The notes beneath the pieces were generated by a model. That model worked only from the letters and a program-made list of their open reading frames with translations. It was not told the DNA's origin and did no database searches. The translations under genes were made by a program, and so were the position numbers. DNA of 13,590 nt from Actinomycetes bacterium (lineage in GTDB: Bacteria; Actinomycetota; Actinomycetes; Actinomycetales; Microbacteriaceae). The stretch covers positions 1-13,590 of the forward strand of contig JAEYUT010000347.1 in assembly GCA_023432305.1 (NCBI GenBank). The letters run 5' to 3'. Each line of letters begins with the position of its first letter. Position 1 is the first letter of the stretch. Shown piece after piece: positions 1 through 7,912 of the stretch.

Positions 1-1
1 G

Positions 2-1342
2 CGCAACACACGCACCCTCTACGCGAGCTTCTCGGTCGAGCGCGGGCAGATCATCGCCGGGGATCAGGTGATCGCCGAGTCGGTGCCGTCGGACGACCAG
101 TACAAGTACCAGCGCGTCTACCCACAGGGCGACCTCTACGCCGCCGTCACGGGCTACTTCACCATCCACGGCGAGAACACGGGCCTCGAGGGCAGCCTCA
201 ACGACTACCTGAGCGGCCGCGCGAGCGAGCAGTTCCTCGACAGGCTCAACGGCGTGCTCACGGGCCAGAACCCGCGCGGCGCGACGGTGCAGACCACGAT
301 CGACCCGGTCATCCAGCAGGCGGCGTGGGATGCCCTGGGCGACCTGCAGGGGTCGATCGTCGCGATCGAGCCGAGCACGGGCCGCATCCTCGCGCTCGTG
401 TCGAAGCCGTCGTACGACCCGAACCTGCTCGCCGGCCACGTGCAGTCGGCCGTCACCCAGAATTACGACGCCCTCCTCGCGGATCCGGGCGATCCGCTCC
501 AGAATCGGGCGATCGGCGGCGACATGAACCCGCCCGGCTCCACGTTCAAGGTGCTCATGACGGCGGCGGCGCTGCGCAACGGCCTCGCTCCCGACACGCA
601 GCTTCCGAATCCGCCGGTGCTCACCCTGCCGGGCACCTCCACCACCATCACCAACTCGAACAGCGGCACCTGCGGCGGCGGCGAGACGGTCGCGATCTCG
701 GATGCGTTCCGTCTGTCGTGCAACATCCCGTACGCGGAGCTCGGTGCCCAGCTGGGCTTCGATGCGATCTCCGAGACGGCGACGGAGTTCGGATTCGGGG
801 ATGCGGAGCTGCGGATCCCGATGCGCGTCTCGCGCAGCGTGTTCCCCCAGCCGGAGAGCACCGCCCAGCTCATGCTGCAGTCGTTCGGGCAGGGCAATGT
901 GCGCACGACGCCGCTGGAGATCGCGATGCTCTCCGCAGCTGTCGCCAACGGCGGGGTGATCATGCAGCCCACGCTCGTGCAGTCGATCACCGCCTCCGAC
1001 CTGTCGGTTCTGGAGGAGTTCGAGGCGCGCGAGTACCGCACGCCGCTGACCCCCGAACAGGCGGCGAGCATGTCTCAGATGATGGTGTCGAATGTCGACA
1101 GCGGCTTCGCGAGCGGTGCGAGAATCAGTGGTGTCGAGGTGGGGGGCAAGACGGGCACGGCCCAGAACGGCGCCGACGACCCGTACAGCCTCTGGTTCAC
1201 CGGTTTCGCGCCGGCGAGCAACCCCCAGGTCGCGATCGCAGTACTGCTTGAGGATGGAGCTGGACGCGGTCAGTCCGGCTCAGGGAACGGGATCGCGGCT
1301 CCGATCGCGAAGAAGGTCATAGAGGCGGTGCTGAACAGATGA
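2..1342 (+). CDS. pbpA: Penicillin-binding protein PbpA (class B transpeptidase), 5' end missing
   Basis: This is the C-terminal 446 residues of a class B PBP, the D,D-transpeptidase that cross-links peptidoglycan outside the membrane. The reading frame is open from the first bases, so the start codon and N-terminal membrane anchor lie left of the window. All three penicillin-binding motifs are present in order: PGSTFK, with the nucleophile Ser codon at 539-541 and Lys at 548-550; SCN at 716-724; and KTG at 1148-1156. The early RGQI and RVYP stretches and the [12 protein letters not shown] and PSYDPN segments match the actinobacterial PbpA subfamily rather than FtsI. The stop overlaps the start of pknA by 4 bp (ATGA), so the two are co-transcribed and probably translationally coupled. 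In relatives rodA lies just upstream, which fits the missing left side. The family and subfamily call is firm. Confidence 0.96.
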   Translation, partial: RNTRTLYASFSVERGQIIAGDQVIAESVPSDDQYKYQRVYPQGDLYAAVTGYFTIHGENTGLEGSLNDYLSGRASEQFLDRLNGVLTGQNPRGATVQTTIDPVIQQAAWDALGDLQGSIVAIEPSTGRILALVSKPSYDPNLLAGHVQSAVTQNYDALLADPGDPLQNRAIGGDMNPPGSTFKVLMTAAALRNGLAPDTQLPNPPVLTLPGTSTTITNSNSGTCGGGETVAISDAFRLSCNIPYAELGAQLGFDAISETATEFGFGDAELRIPMRVSRSVFPQPESTAQLMLQSFGQGNVRTTPLEIAMLSAAVANGGVIMQPTLVQSITASDLSVLEEFEAREYRTPLTPEQAASMSQMMVSNVDSGFASGARISGVEVGGKTGTAQNGADDPYSLWFTGFAPASNPQVAIAVLLEDGAGRGQSGSGNGIAAPIAKKVIEAVLNR

Positions 1343-2991
1343 GACCCACGAGCGGGCTCACCTTCGGTGGGCGTTACCAGCTGTCGAGTCGGATCGCGAT
1401 CGGCGGCATGGGCGAGGTGTGGCAGGCCACGGACCTCGTGATCGGCCGCACTGTCGCCATCAAGATCCTCAAGGACGAGTACCTCGGCGATCCCGGATTC
1501 CTCGAGCGCTTCCGCGCGGAGGCGCGCCATGCGGCCCTCGTGAACCACGAGGGCATCGCCAACGTCTTCGACTACGGCGAGGAGGACGGCTCCGCGTTCC
1601 TCGTGATGGAGCTGGTCCCTGGCGAAGCCCTCTCGACCGTGCTCGAGCGCGAGAAGGTGCTCTCGACGGACCGGGTGCTCGACATCGTCGCGCAGACGTC
1701 GTCCGCGCTGCAGGCCGCCCATTCCGCGGGTCTCGTGCACCGCGACATCAAGCCCGGGAACCTGCTCATCACCCCCGATGGTCGGGTCAAGATCACCGAC
1801 TTCGGCATCGCCCGCATCGCCGACCAGGTGCCGCTCACCGCCACCGGCCAGGTGATGGGCACGGTGCAGTATCTCTCGCCCGAGCAGGCGAGCGGTCACC
1901 CCGCGTCGCCGTCCACCGACATCTACTCTCTCGGCATCGTCGCCTACGAAGCCCTCGCCGGTCGTCGGCCGTTCACGGGGGAGTCGCAGGTCGCGATCGC
2001 GATGGCGCACATCAACGAGCCGCCGCCTGACCTGCCGAACACGATCTCCGAGCCCGTGCGCAACCTCGTGTACTCGGCGATCGCGAAGCGTCCGGAGGAT
2101 CGCCCGGCCACCGCGGCGCACTTCGCCCGCGCGGCTCAGGCACTGCGCCGCGGTGACGTCGCCGGGGCCGCCGCCGCGGTTCCCGGGGTTGCCGCAGGGG
2201 CTGCGATCGCCGGCACCTCGACCGCCGCCACCCGTGTGCTCACCACCTCCGAGGCGGTGTCCACGGAGGAGCCCACCGAGGAGACCGAGCGTCAGCGCAG
2301 CCCCTGGATGTGGCCGCTCATCGCGATCGTCTCGCTGCTGGCGGTGGCGCTCATCGCCATCATCATCGTCATCGCCGTGCAGCCGCAGTCGGAACCGGAC
2401 CCCACGCCGACCACGCCGGGCACGTCGCCTTCGACATCTCAGGCGCCGTCGCCCTCCACCACGACGACACCGACCGCCAATTCGGTACGCGTCGATCGCG
2501 ACGCGCTGCGCGGACTCACCTTCGACGAGGCGGTCGCAGCGCTGGAAGCCCTGAACGCCGGATTCTCCTACGACTCGAAGGTCGGTCCCGCCGCCGATTC
2601 CCCCGGCAAGGCAGGTCGCGTTCAGGATGTGAGCCCGTTCGGCAACGTTCCGAAGGGCTCGAAGATCACGATCACCGTGTACGGCGACTTCCCCACGCCG
2701 AGTGCACCGGGGGCGCCCACCGCCTCGCCGAGTTCCGGCGCGCCCGGCGATGAGATCACGATCTCGTTCCCGACCTACAGCGGATGCCCTGCGAGCAACC
2801 CGCTCGAGTCGTACCAGTTCACGATCACGAACGCGACGCCGGACTCTCACACCGTTCCAGCGGGAGGTGCCACCACCTTCCCGATCGAACTGGGCGAATC
2901 GGGAACGGCGACGGTTGCCTACGTGGCTCGCTGTGCGGGCGGGATCACCTCGAACGCATCGTCGACGATCAGCATCAGCATCACTCCGTAG
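1339..2991 (+). CDS. pknA: Membrane Ser/Thr protein kinase PknA with one PASTA-like repeat and an extracellular Ig/FN3-like tail
   Basis: 550 residues. A Hanks-type kinase domain fills about residues 12-270: glycine loop near 20-26, ATP lysine K42, HRD at 134-136, DFG at 154-156, and an APE-type SPEQ at 180-183. An Ala-rich juxtamembrane linker is followed by one membrane helix (about 325-347), a Thr/Ser/Pro-rich stretch, and one PASTA-like repeat (about 383-449). A final module (about 455-550) has a beta-rich pattern with two cysteines, C483 and C532, and resembles an Ig or FN3 fold. M. tuberculosis PknA lacks such an extracellular part, so this form is more sensor-like. The start ATG overlaps the pbpA stop; a purine-rich AGAGGCGG lies upstream. 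Known substrates in relatives are cell-wall and division proteins. It could also be called PknB-like, but the order next to pbpA supports PknA. Confidence 0.93.
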   Translation: MRPTSGLTFGGRYQLSSRIAIGGMGEVWQATDLVIGRTVAIKILKDEYLGDPGFLERFRAEARHAALVNHEGIANVFDYGEEDGSAFLVMELVPGEALSTVLEREKVLSTDRVLDIVAQTSSALQAAHSAGLVHRDIKPGNLLITPDGRVKITDFGIARIADQVPLTATGQVMGTVQYLSPEQASGHPASPSTDIYSLGIVAYEALAGRRPFTGESQVAIAMAHINEPPPDLPNTISEPVRNLVYSAIAKRPEDRPATAAHFARAAQALRRGDVAGAAAAVPGVAAGAAIAGTSTAATRVLTTSEAVSTEEPTEETERQRSPWMWPLIAIVSLLAVALIAIIIVIAVQPQSEPDPTPTTPGTSPSTSQAPSPSTTTTPTANSVRVDRDALRGLTFDEAVAALEALNAGFSYDSKVGPAADSPGKAGRVQDVSPFGNVPKGSKITITVYGDFPTPSAPGAPTASPSSGAPGDEITISFPTYSGCPASNPLESYQFTITNATPDSHTVPAGGATTFPIELGESGTATVAYVARCAGGITSNASSTISISITP

Positions 2992-3018
2992 GCTGACCCG
3001 CGCGCATGATGCCCCAGG

Positions 3019-3030
3019 TAGACTTCACGC
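3019..3030 (+). promoter_or_regulatory. Likely leaderless promoter of pknB (-10 TAGACT)
   Basis: TAGACT at 3019-3024 is followed by 6 nt and then the GTG start at 3031. There is no Shine-Dalgarno sequence before the GTG. This spacing puts the transcription start on or next to the start codon, the usual layout of leaderless actinobacterial genes. It suggests pknB has its own promoter as well as read-through from pbpA-pknA. No clear -35 was found. Confidence 0.55.
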
Positions 3031-4752
3031 GTGAATGATCAGGCGACATCAAGCGTGCGCACGCTCGCCGGTCGCTATCAGATCGGCGAGCTCCTCGGTC
3101 GTGGCGGCATGGCTGAGGTGCACGAGGGCTTCGACACCCGACTGAGCCGCAAGGTGGCCATCAAGCTGCTGCGCCCCTCGCTCGCAACCGACCCGTCATT
3201 CCGCACTCGCTTCCGCCAGGAGGCGCAGGCGGCTGCGCGCATGGCGCACCCCACGATCGTGCGCGTCTTCGATGCCGGCGAGGAGACCGTCACCGGTCCC
3301 GACGGTCATGAGGTGCAGCTGCCGTTCATCGTGATGGAGCGCATCGAGGGCACGCTGCTGTCGGCGCGCATCGCCGAAGGGCCGATGAGCGCCGATGAGG
3401 CGACGCGCATCGCCGCGGGCATCCTCACCGCCCTCGAGTACTCCCACCGCGCCGGCGTCGTCCACCGCGACATCAAGCCGTCGAACGTCATGGTGCTGCG
3501 CAACGGGCAGATCAAGGTCATGGACTTCGGCATCGCACGCGCTGTGTCCGAGTCGTCCGCGAACGTCGCGCAGACGAGCGCCGTGCTCGGCACCGCCAAC
3601 TACTTCTCGCCGGAGCAGGCCCGCGGTGAGGCCGTTGACGCCCGCACCGACCTCTATTCCACCGGTGTCGTGCTGTACGAGATGCTCACGGGTCGCACGC
3701 CGTTCCGGGGCGACAGCGCGGTGGCAGTGGCGTATCAGCATGTGAGCGAGATGCCGCCCGCCCCCAACACGATCAACCCCTCCATCTCGCCGGCGATGAG
3801 CGCCGTGGTGATGCACGCGCTCGCCAAGGACCGCTTCGATCGCTTCCAGAGCGCCGCGGAGTTCAAGGAGGATCTCGAGATCGCCGCCGGCGGCAAGATC
3901 CCCGATCGCGCTCCCGCGAACGACGACTTCAATACCACCCTCTTCGGGGTGAACCCCACGTCGACTGCCGCATCGGAGGCCACGCTGCGTCGCCTGGCGA
4001 ACGACGACAACCGCCCCGTGCGCACCCAGAGCCGACCGCCTGTCGCCTGGATCTGGGCGGGCGTCGTCGTCATGGCGGCGATCATCATCGCAGCCATGGT
4101 GTGGGTGTTCAACCTCACCCCCACCACTCTCGTGTCGACGGGCGCCTCGGTGACCGTGCCGGATGTCACCGGCCAGCGAGCCGAGGAGGGCATCGCCCTG
4201 CTCACCGAAGCCGGGCTGCGTCCTGTGGCGGTCGAGCGACCCAATGCGGAGGTTCCCGAGGGTCTCATCGTGTCGACGAGCATCGAGCCGGGCACCAAGG
4301 TGAGCCCGCGTGAGGCGATCGAGGTCTATGTGTCGCTCGGCGCTCCGCAGGTGACTCTGCCGTCGCTCGTCTACATGAGCGAGGCGGATGCTCTCGCGAA
4401 GATCGAGGAGCTGGGCCTCCAGCCCGGGACGATCACCCCCGATTACTCGCCGACCGTCGCCGCTGGCCAGGTGATGGGCATCACGATCGACGACGCCCAG
4501 TCGCTCCTGACCTCGCAGACGTCGGTGCGCGCGGGTGCGACCGTGAACCTCGTGGTCTCGAACGGTCTGGTGAACGTGCCCGACCTCAAGGGCCAGCCGA
4601 TCGAGGCGGCGCAGTCCACGCTGCAGTCTCTGCAGATCTCCGTGAAGCTCTCGCCGGACCGCGGCTGCTCCGGCAATGCCGTGAAGTCGCAGTCTGGCGC
4701 GGGCGACATGCCTCAGCGCTCCACGGTGACGCTCACCTACTGCAACGGCTGA
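3031..4752 (+). CDS. pknB: Membrane Ser/Thr protein kinase PknB with three PASTA repeats
   Basis: 573 residues with a GTG start, chosen because the kinase domain begins soon after and a TAGACT box lies 6 nt upstream. Cytosolic kinase domain at about 15-285: glycine loop GRGGMAEV, ATP lysine K45, catalytic HRD at 145-147, DFG at 165-167, and a Thr/Ser-bearing activation loop before the SPEQ at 193-196. A linker leads to one membrane helix (about 338-361). Three extracellular PASTA repeats follow (about 372-437, 439-511 and 513-573); the last carries two cysteines (C546, C571) that could form a disulfide. PASTA repeats in this family bind peptidoglycan fragments and link wall status to phosphorylation of division and wall enzymes. 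M. tuberculosis PknB has four repeats. It converges on trpG/pabA 78 bp away; no clear hairpin terminator was seen between them. Confidence 0.96.
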   Translation: MNDQATSSVRTLAGRYQIGELLGRGGMAEVHEGFDTRLSRKVAIKLLRPSLATDPSFRTRFRQEAQAAARMAHPTIVRVFDAGEETVTGPDGHEVQLPFIVMERIEGTLLSARIAEGPMSADEATRIAAGILTALEYSHRAGVVHRDIKPSNVMVLRNGQIKVMDFGIARAVSESSANVAQTSAVLGTANYFSPEQARGEAVDARTDLYSTGVVLYEMLTGRTPFRGDSAVAVAYQHVSEMPPAPNTINPSISPAMSAVVMHALAKDRFDRFQSAAEFKEDLEIAAGGKIPDRAPANDDFNTTLFGVNPTSTAASEATLRRLANDDNRPVRTQSRPPVAWIWAGVVVMAAIIIAAMVWVFNLTPTTLVSTGASVTVPDVTGQRAEEGIALLTEAGLRPVAVERPNAEVPEGLIVSTSIEPGTKVSPREAIEVYVSLGAPQVTLPSLVYMSEADALAKIEELGLQPGTITPDYSPTVAAGQVMGITIDDAQSLLTSQTSVRAGATVNLVVSNGLVNVPDLKGQPIEAAQSTLQSLQISVKLSPDRGCSGNAVKSQSGAGDMPQRSTVTLTYCNG

Positions 4753-4830
4753 CCGGCGCCCGCGCCTCCCGTCGAGATCGGCGGTGTCTGCACGGGTGAT
4801 CGCGCGCCCGAGCCCGGATGTCGAGGAGCG

Positions 4831-5469
4831 TCAGGCGAGCTTCACGAGCGGGCTGAGCCCGCGCGCGCGTTCTGCCGCGCCGACGAGCCCCGCGGACTCC
4901 AGCCAGTTGCCGAGCATCTGGTAGCCCCCCTCCGTGAGCACGGACTCGGGGTGGAACTGCACGCCGAACATCGGGACGTCACGGTGCTGAAGGCCCATGA
5001 TGATGCCGCCCTCGGTGCGGGAGGTGACCTCCAGCTCGGACGGGACGGTGCTGTCGACGACGGCGAGCGAGTGGTAGCGGGTGGCGCGGAACGGCTGCGG
5101 GACATCCGTGTAGAACGCGGACTCATCGTGGATGATGAGCGACGTCTTGCCGTGCATGAGCTCTTCGGCGTGCGTCACCGTCGCGCCGAGTGCCTCGGCG
5201 ATCGCCTGGTGGCCGAGGCACACGCCGAGCAGCGGGGATCCGCTGGCGATCGCGGCATGCACGACGGGGATTGAGACCCCCGCGTCGGCGGGTGTTCCGG
5301 GTCCTGGCGACAGCAGCACCGCATCGTAGTCGGCGATGCGAGCGGCGGCGTCGGCGGCGCTGAAGGAGTCGTTGCGGACGACCTCCGTCTCGGCGCCGAG
5401 CTGCAGCAGGTAGCCGTCGAGCGTGTAGACGAAACTGTCGTAGTTGTCGACGACCAGAACGCGCGTCAT
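4831..5469 (-). CDS. pabA: Glutamine amidotransferase, anthranilate / aminodeoxychorismate synthase component II (TrpG/PabA)
   Basis: 212 residues. This subunit hydrolyses glutamine and passes ammonia to a chorismate-using partner (TrpE for tryptophan, PabB for folate). The class I triad is intact: nucleophile C84 in the GVCLGHQ elbow, and H173 and E175 in FHPES. An oxyanion-loop SPGPGTP lies at 54-60 and the N-terminus VLVVDNYDSF is typical. The start was set at the ATG ending at 5469 because homology begins there and because that ATG overlaps the stop of the upstream 52-codon gene (ATGA); an AGGAAG lies about 14 nt upstream. It is third in a unit with the sortase and the small membrane gene. 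Neither trpE nor pabB is in the window, so TrpG versus PabA cannot be decided from sequence alone; the M. tuberculosis counterpart beside pknB is named trpG. It lies next to pknB, converging. Confidence 0.94.
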   Translation of the reverse strand: MTRVLVVDNYDSFVYTLDGYLLQLGAETEVVRNDSFSAADAAARIADYDAVLLSPGPGTPADAGVSIPVVHAAIASGSPLLGVCLGHQAIAEALGATVTHAEELMHGKTSLIIHDESAFYTDVPQPFRATRYHSLAVVDSTVPSELEVTSRTEGGIIMGLQHRDVPMFGVQFHPESVLTEGGYQMLGNWLESAGLVGAAERARGLSPLVKLA

Positions 5470-5624
5470 TCGATCACTGTCACTTCCTGCGAGCTGAGCA
5501 GCTGATCCACCCAGGGGAACACCCAGAATACGAGAGCCGCGAGCACCGCGGCGGCGAGCACGACGAGAAGCAGCACCCGCACCCACCAGGGGCCGGGCAG
5601 CACCCTCCACAGGGCTGCGTACAT
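5466..5624 (-). CDS. Small membrane protein (52 aa) between sortase and trpG/pabA
   Basis: A 52-residue protein on the minus strand, starting MYAALWRVLPGPWWVRVL. One hydrophobic helix spans about residues 15-39, preceded by Arg residues and followed by a short polar tail ending in VTVIE. That arrangement suggests one membrane pass with a cytosolic N-terminus. The ATG at 5622-5624 sits 10 nt after the sortase stop codon; GAGGA overlapping that stop is a well-placed ribosome binding site. Its own stop overlaps the trpG/pabA start by 4 bp. This close packing on both sides supports a real, translated gene. From memory, a similar tryptophan-rich short protein occurs at this position in related Microbacteriaceae, but this was not checked. 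Function unknown; a partner of the sortase or a cell-envelope helper is only a guess. Confidence 0.82.
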   Translation of the reverse strand: MYAALWRVLPGPWWVRVLLLVVLAAAVLAALVFWVFPWVDQLLSSQEVTVIE

Positions 5625-5634
5625 CAGAGGGTCC

Positions 5635-6519
5635 TCACGTGTTGACGGTCGCGGCGATCTCCTCGGGAGCTCCGTTGCCGGGTGCCGAGGGGTCGCGCGG
5701 ATAGAAGCGGTCGAACAGGCCGTAGGCGATGATGCGCTCGCTCGTGGTGTGCTCCGGGTTGCAGCTGGTGAGCGTGATGAAACGCTCCCCTTGAGCGGAG
5801 ACGGTCATCTGGGGGACGGGGTTGAGCACACCGATGCCGGTCGGGCGCACATATTCGAGGTTGCGGAACGAGTACTGGTACCAGCCCTCCGCCGTCTCGA
5901 CGTAGATGTGGTCGCCGAGCTGCAACTCATCGACGTAGTGCAGGGATCCACCCTTGCCCATGCGATGCGCAGCGAGCGCGAAGTTGCCGACCTCGCCCGG
6001 CATCTGCGTGGACGGGTATCGGCCGAGCCGGCCCCGATCGAGCACGGTGGCCGCATCAACCCCTTCGGCGATGGTGCGGTAGTAGTCCGCACCCCACCGC
6101 GGGACGATGAGCATGCCGAACTTCTCGGCGTCGCCCGCGACGGCGGGAACGGGCGGATTGAGTGCGACTTCGGGCAGCGGCTCGTCCGTCGTCGGCTCCT
6201 CCGTGGGTGCGGGCGCGACGGGCGTCGGATCTGCGGCCGCCTGCTCGTTCCACTCCTGGGTCTGCTGGGTCGCCTCCTGGCGCATCTCGTGCCCGATGAT
6301 GATCTCGCTCAGCCAGAGCTGCCATCCGAGGAACAGCAGCACGATGACGCCACCCGTGAGAAGGATCTCTCCGATGACCCCGACGACGCTCGCCCGTCGG
6401 CGGGCGCTTCGCCGGCGGGCCTGCTCGCGGCGGGCTCGGCGACCGCGGGGTTCATCGGCCGCGGGCTCTGCCGGAGATGCCGGGACGTCGCCCTGCAGTC
6501 GGTCCGGGAGCGCACTCAT
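5635..6519 (-). CDS. Class E sortase (membrane-anchored cysteine transpeptidase)
   Basis: 294 residues. A basic cytosolic N-terminus (1-45, rich in Arg), one membrane helix (about 46-70), a Pro/Thr/Glu-rich linker (about 95-125), then the sortase fold (about 130-275). Catalytic residues: H185 in ALAAHRMG, C253 in TLTSC, R262 in SERII. Class E sortases of high-GC Gram-positives attach proteins bearing an LAxTG-like signal to the cell wall. The motif here reads TLTSC rather than the more usual TLTTC. First gene of a unit with the small membrane protein and trpG/pabA, divergent from crgA. A TAGAAT box 7 nt before the ATG marks a probable leaderless start. No LAxTG substrate is encoded in the window, so this is likely a housekeeping sortase rather than part of a pilus cluster. 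Confidence 0.92.
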   Translation of the reverse strand: MSALPDRLQGDVPASPAEPAADEPRGRRARREQARRRSARRRASVVGVIGEILLTGGVIVLLFLGWQLWLSEIIIGHEMRQEATQQTQEWNEQAAADPTPVAPAPTEEPTTDEPLPEVALNPPVPAVAGDAEKFGMLIVPRWGADYYRTIAEGVDAATVLDRGRLGRYPSTQMPGEVGNFALAAHRMGKGGSLHYVDELQLGDHIYVETAEGWYQYSFRNLEYVRPTGIGVLNPVPQMTVSAQGERFITLTSCNPEHTTSERIIAYGLFDRFYPRDPSAPGNGAPEEIAATVNT

Positions 6520-6532
6520 GAGTTCGATTCTA
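6520..6532 (-). promoter_or_regulatory. Likely leaderless promoter of the sortase operon (-10 TAGAAT)
   Basis: On the minus strand TAGAAT (6527-6532) is followed by 7 nt and then the sortase ATG. No Shine-Dalgarno sequence precedes the ATG, so a leaderless transcript is likely. It is divergent from the crgA promoter less than 50 bp away. Confidence 0.55.
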
Positions 6533-6578
6533 GGGTTCCCTCCCCAGAAGCTCCCGAGGGCCTTTTGGGCATGCGCGG

Positions 6579-6591
6579 TATGATCTTCGGC
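6579..6591 (+). promoter_or_regulatory. Likely leaderless promoter of crgA (-10 TATGAT)
   Basis: TATGAT at 6579-6584 is followed by CTTCGGC and the crgA ATG at 6592. The -10 matches the consensus well, the spacing fits a leaderless transcript, and no ribosome binding site is visible. Confidence 0.6.
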
Positions 6592-6834
6592 ATGGCTCGC
6601 CCCAATACCCGACTCAAGCCGTCCGATGACGAGACGCCGAAGAACGAGCAGCAGCCGAACCCGGTGTGGTTCAAGCCGGTGATGTTCGGCTTCATGCTTC
6701 TCGGCCTCGCCTGGATCCTCGTCTTCTACATCAGCCAGAATTCGCTGCCGATTCCGGAGCTGAAGGCCGGCAACATCCTCATCGGCTTCGGCATCATGTT
6801 CATCGGCTTCCTCATGACCACCCGCTGGCGCTGA
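6592..6834 (+). CDS. crgA: Cell division protein CrgA
   Basis: 80 residues, with a short charged N-terminus (1-24) and two membrane helices (about 27-47 and 58-75) separated by a loop containing NSLPIPEL; it ends TTRWR. Length, two-helix topology and position between trpG/pabA and the cyclophilin region match CrgA, a small septum protein that binds FtsZ and PBPs and helps recruit or restrain divisome parts in actinobacteria. The start was placed at the ATG at 6592 because homology begins at MARPN and a TATGAT box lies 7 nt upstream; the frame stays open further left only because it runs antisense through the sortase gene. Single-gene unit; a strong hairpin follows at 6931. Confidence 0.95.
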   Translation: MARPNTRLKPSDDETPKNEQQPNPVWFKPVMFGFMLLGLAWILVFYISQNSLPIPELKAGNILIGFGIMFIGFLMTTRWR

Positions 6835-6865
6835 CGCAGCCCCACTGAATTACACACATGTGATT

Positions 6866-6976
6866 CTGTCCACACTGTGGACGAACCTGTGGACAACGTT
6901 GTTCAAAGGTGTTCACAACCGGCAATGACGAAGGCCCCCTCTCCCGAAGGATGAGGGGGCCTTTCGCTGTGGATAT
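6866..6976. promoter_or_regulatory. Cluster of DnaA-box-like sequences downstream of crgA
   Basis: Compared with the high-GC DnaA box TTGTCCACA: 6866-6874 CTGTCCACA (+, 8/9), 6876-6884 TCGTCCACA on the minus strand (8/9), 6888-6896 TTGTCCACA on the minus strand (9/9), and a weak 6910-6918 (7/9). Beyond the terminator hairpin, 6968-6976 reads ATATCCACA on the minus strand (8/9 to the E. coli-type TTATCCACA). Such density outside the dnaA-dnaN gap is unusual. The window should lie near oriC, so these may bind DnaA, for titration or regulation. Confidence 0.5.
6931..6964. terminator. Bidirectional hairpin terminator between crgA and the rhomboid-like gene
   Basis: AAGGCCCCCTC (6931-6941) pairs with GAGGGGGCCTT (6953-6963) around an 11-nt loop. 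T residues follow on the plus strand and the minus strand also ends in TT. It lies between convergent genes and can serve both. Confidence 0.85.
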
Positions 6977-6982
6977 GTGGAA

Positions 6983-7912
6983 TCAGAGGTTCGTGGCGAT
7001 CGCGAGCACGATCATGCCCACCAGCACGCCGCCGATGATGAGGAACGGCGTCGAGGGCTTCGACCGCGGGCGCTCCGCGTAGTACGACAGCAGGTAGGTC
7101 GCTCCCGCTCCCGCCGCCGCACCACCGAGGATGTAGGGCAGCGAGTAGCCTCCGCCGATCGCGAGGTTGATCGCGACGTTGAGCGCGAGCACGATCAGGA
7201 TCTGGTTGCGGGCGGGCGGGTACGACCACACCGAGACGGCGTACGCGCCGAAGAGGCCGAACAGCGGAGCGCCGAGACCGAACGCCGTCGCCCCGAAGAT
7301 CACCATGGCCGCCGAGCCGAAGACGGCCGACGCGATGAAGATCAGAACGAAGCGACTCCGCCCCAGTGACTTCTCCACAGACGGCGCGAAATACAGCCAG
7401 AAGAAGAGGCTGATCGCGAGCGAGAGGATGCTCACGAAGTTGAACGATGCCGCCGTCGCGAACGGCGCGGTCGCATAGCGCCAGATCTGCAGCGACACCG
7501 AGGGGTCGGCCACGAGCAGGAGCGCGATGAGGTTCTGGGTGAAGAGACCCAGAATCCACAGCACCACGACGGCACCCGCGAACACCCAGCTGAGCGACGG
7601 GGCCGCACCATCCGGGCGGATCATCTGCGACAGCGTCGCCGCGAATCCCGACTGCGAGCGCTGACGCGACGACCAGCGGCGGGCGGCCGCCTTCTGCTTC
7701 ACCGGCTTGGTGTGGGTGGGCGTCCACGCCACAGAGCCGCCCGCTTCGGCGACGCACTCCGGGCACTGCACACCCACGGGTGCCAGAATCTGGCACTCGG
7801 GGCAGATGGTGCGCCCGCACCGCTGGCACAGCGTCCAGCTCTGGCGGTCCGGGTGGCGATAGCAGACCGAGGGGTCGGCCTCATGCATCTCGCCGAAGCG
7901 GGGTGTGCTCAC
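6983..7912 (-). CDS. Zinc-ribbon rhomboid-family membrane protein, apparently lacking catalytic Ser and His
   Basis: 309 residues; the GTG start overlaps the ppiA stop (GTGA), so it is translationally coupled to ppiA. The N-terminus holds a B-box-like zinc-binding region with C17, H20, C29, C32, C37, C40, C50 and C53. About six to seven hydrophobic helices follow (from about 109 to 307), with the rhomboid signature [10 protein letters not shown] at 215-224. In active rhomboids the segment before FGLFGA reads GASGA and holds the catalytic Ser; here it is GLGAP (212-216), giving Gly214 in the Ser place. The TM6 HLGG motif that carries the catalytic His reads ILGG (261-264). The loop His/Asn residues after the WR at 144-145 also seem absent. 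By family knowledge this predicts an inactive, iRhom-like protein. The alignment was done by eye. The M. tuberculosis counterpart position holds an uncharacterised membrane protein. Confidence 0.85.
   Translation of the reverse strand: MSTPRFGEMHEADPSVCYRHPDRQSWTLCQRCGRTICPECQILAPVGVQCPECVAEAGGSVAWTPTHTKPVKQKAAARRWSSRQRSQSGFAATLSQMIRPDGAAPSLSWVFAGAVVVLWILGLFTQNLIALLLVADPSVSLQIWRYATAPFATAASFNFVSILSLAISLFFWLYFAPSVEKSLGRSRFVLIFIASAVFGSAAMVIFGATAFGLGAPLFGLFGAYAVSVWSYPPARNQILIVLALNVAINLAIGGGYSLPYILGGAAAGAGATYLLSYYAERPRSKPSTPFLIIGGVLVGMIVLAIATNL

Noticed and set aside
1270..2850. 526-codon open frame on the minus strand
   Set aside because: Arg/Gly-rich shadow of pknA, caused by high GC; no domain and no start signals.
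4009..4160. Possible extra gene in the pknB linker region
   Set aside because: The frames there are out-of-frame shadows; the kinase frame is continuous through the membrane helix.
4753..4830. Search for a terminator between converging pknB and trpG/pabA
   Set aside because: Only weak, short inverted repeats were seen; nothing convincing enough to list.
5470..5610. 47-residue N-terminal extension of the amidotransferase
   Set aside because: It overlaps the small membrane gene in another frame; family homology starts at MTRVLVVDNYDSF.
5749..6591. Open frame upstream of crgA extending it to 361 residues
   Set aside because: It runs antisense to the sortase gene; CrgA homology and the promoter place the start at 6592.
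7371..7379. TTCTCCACA inside the rhomboid-like gene as a DnaA box
   Set aside because: Isolated 8/9 match within coding sequence; expected by chance at this base composition.
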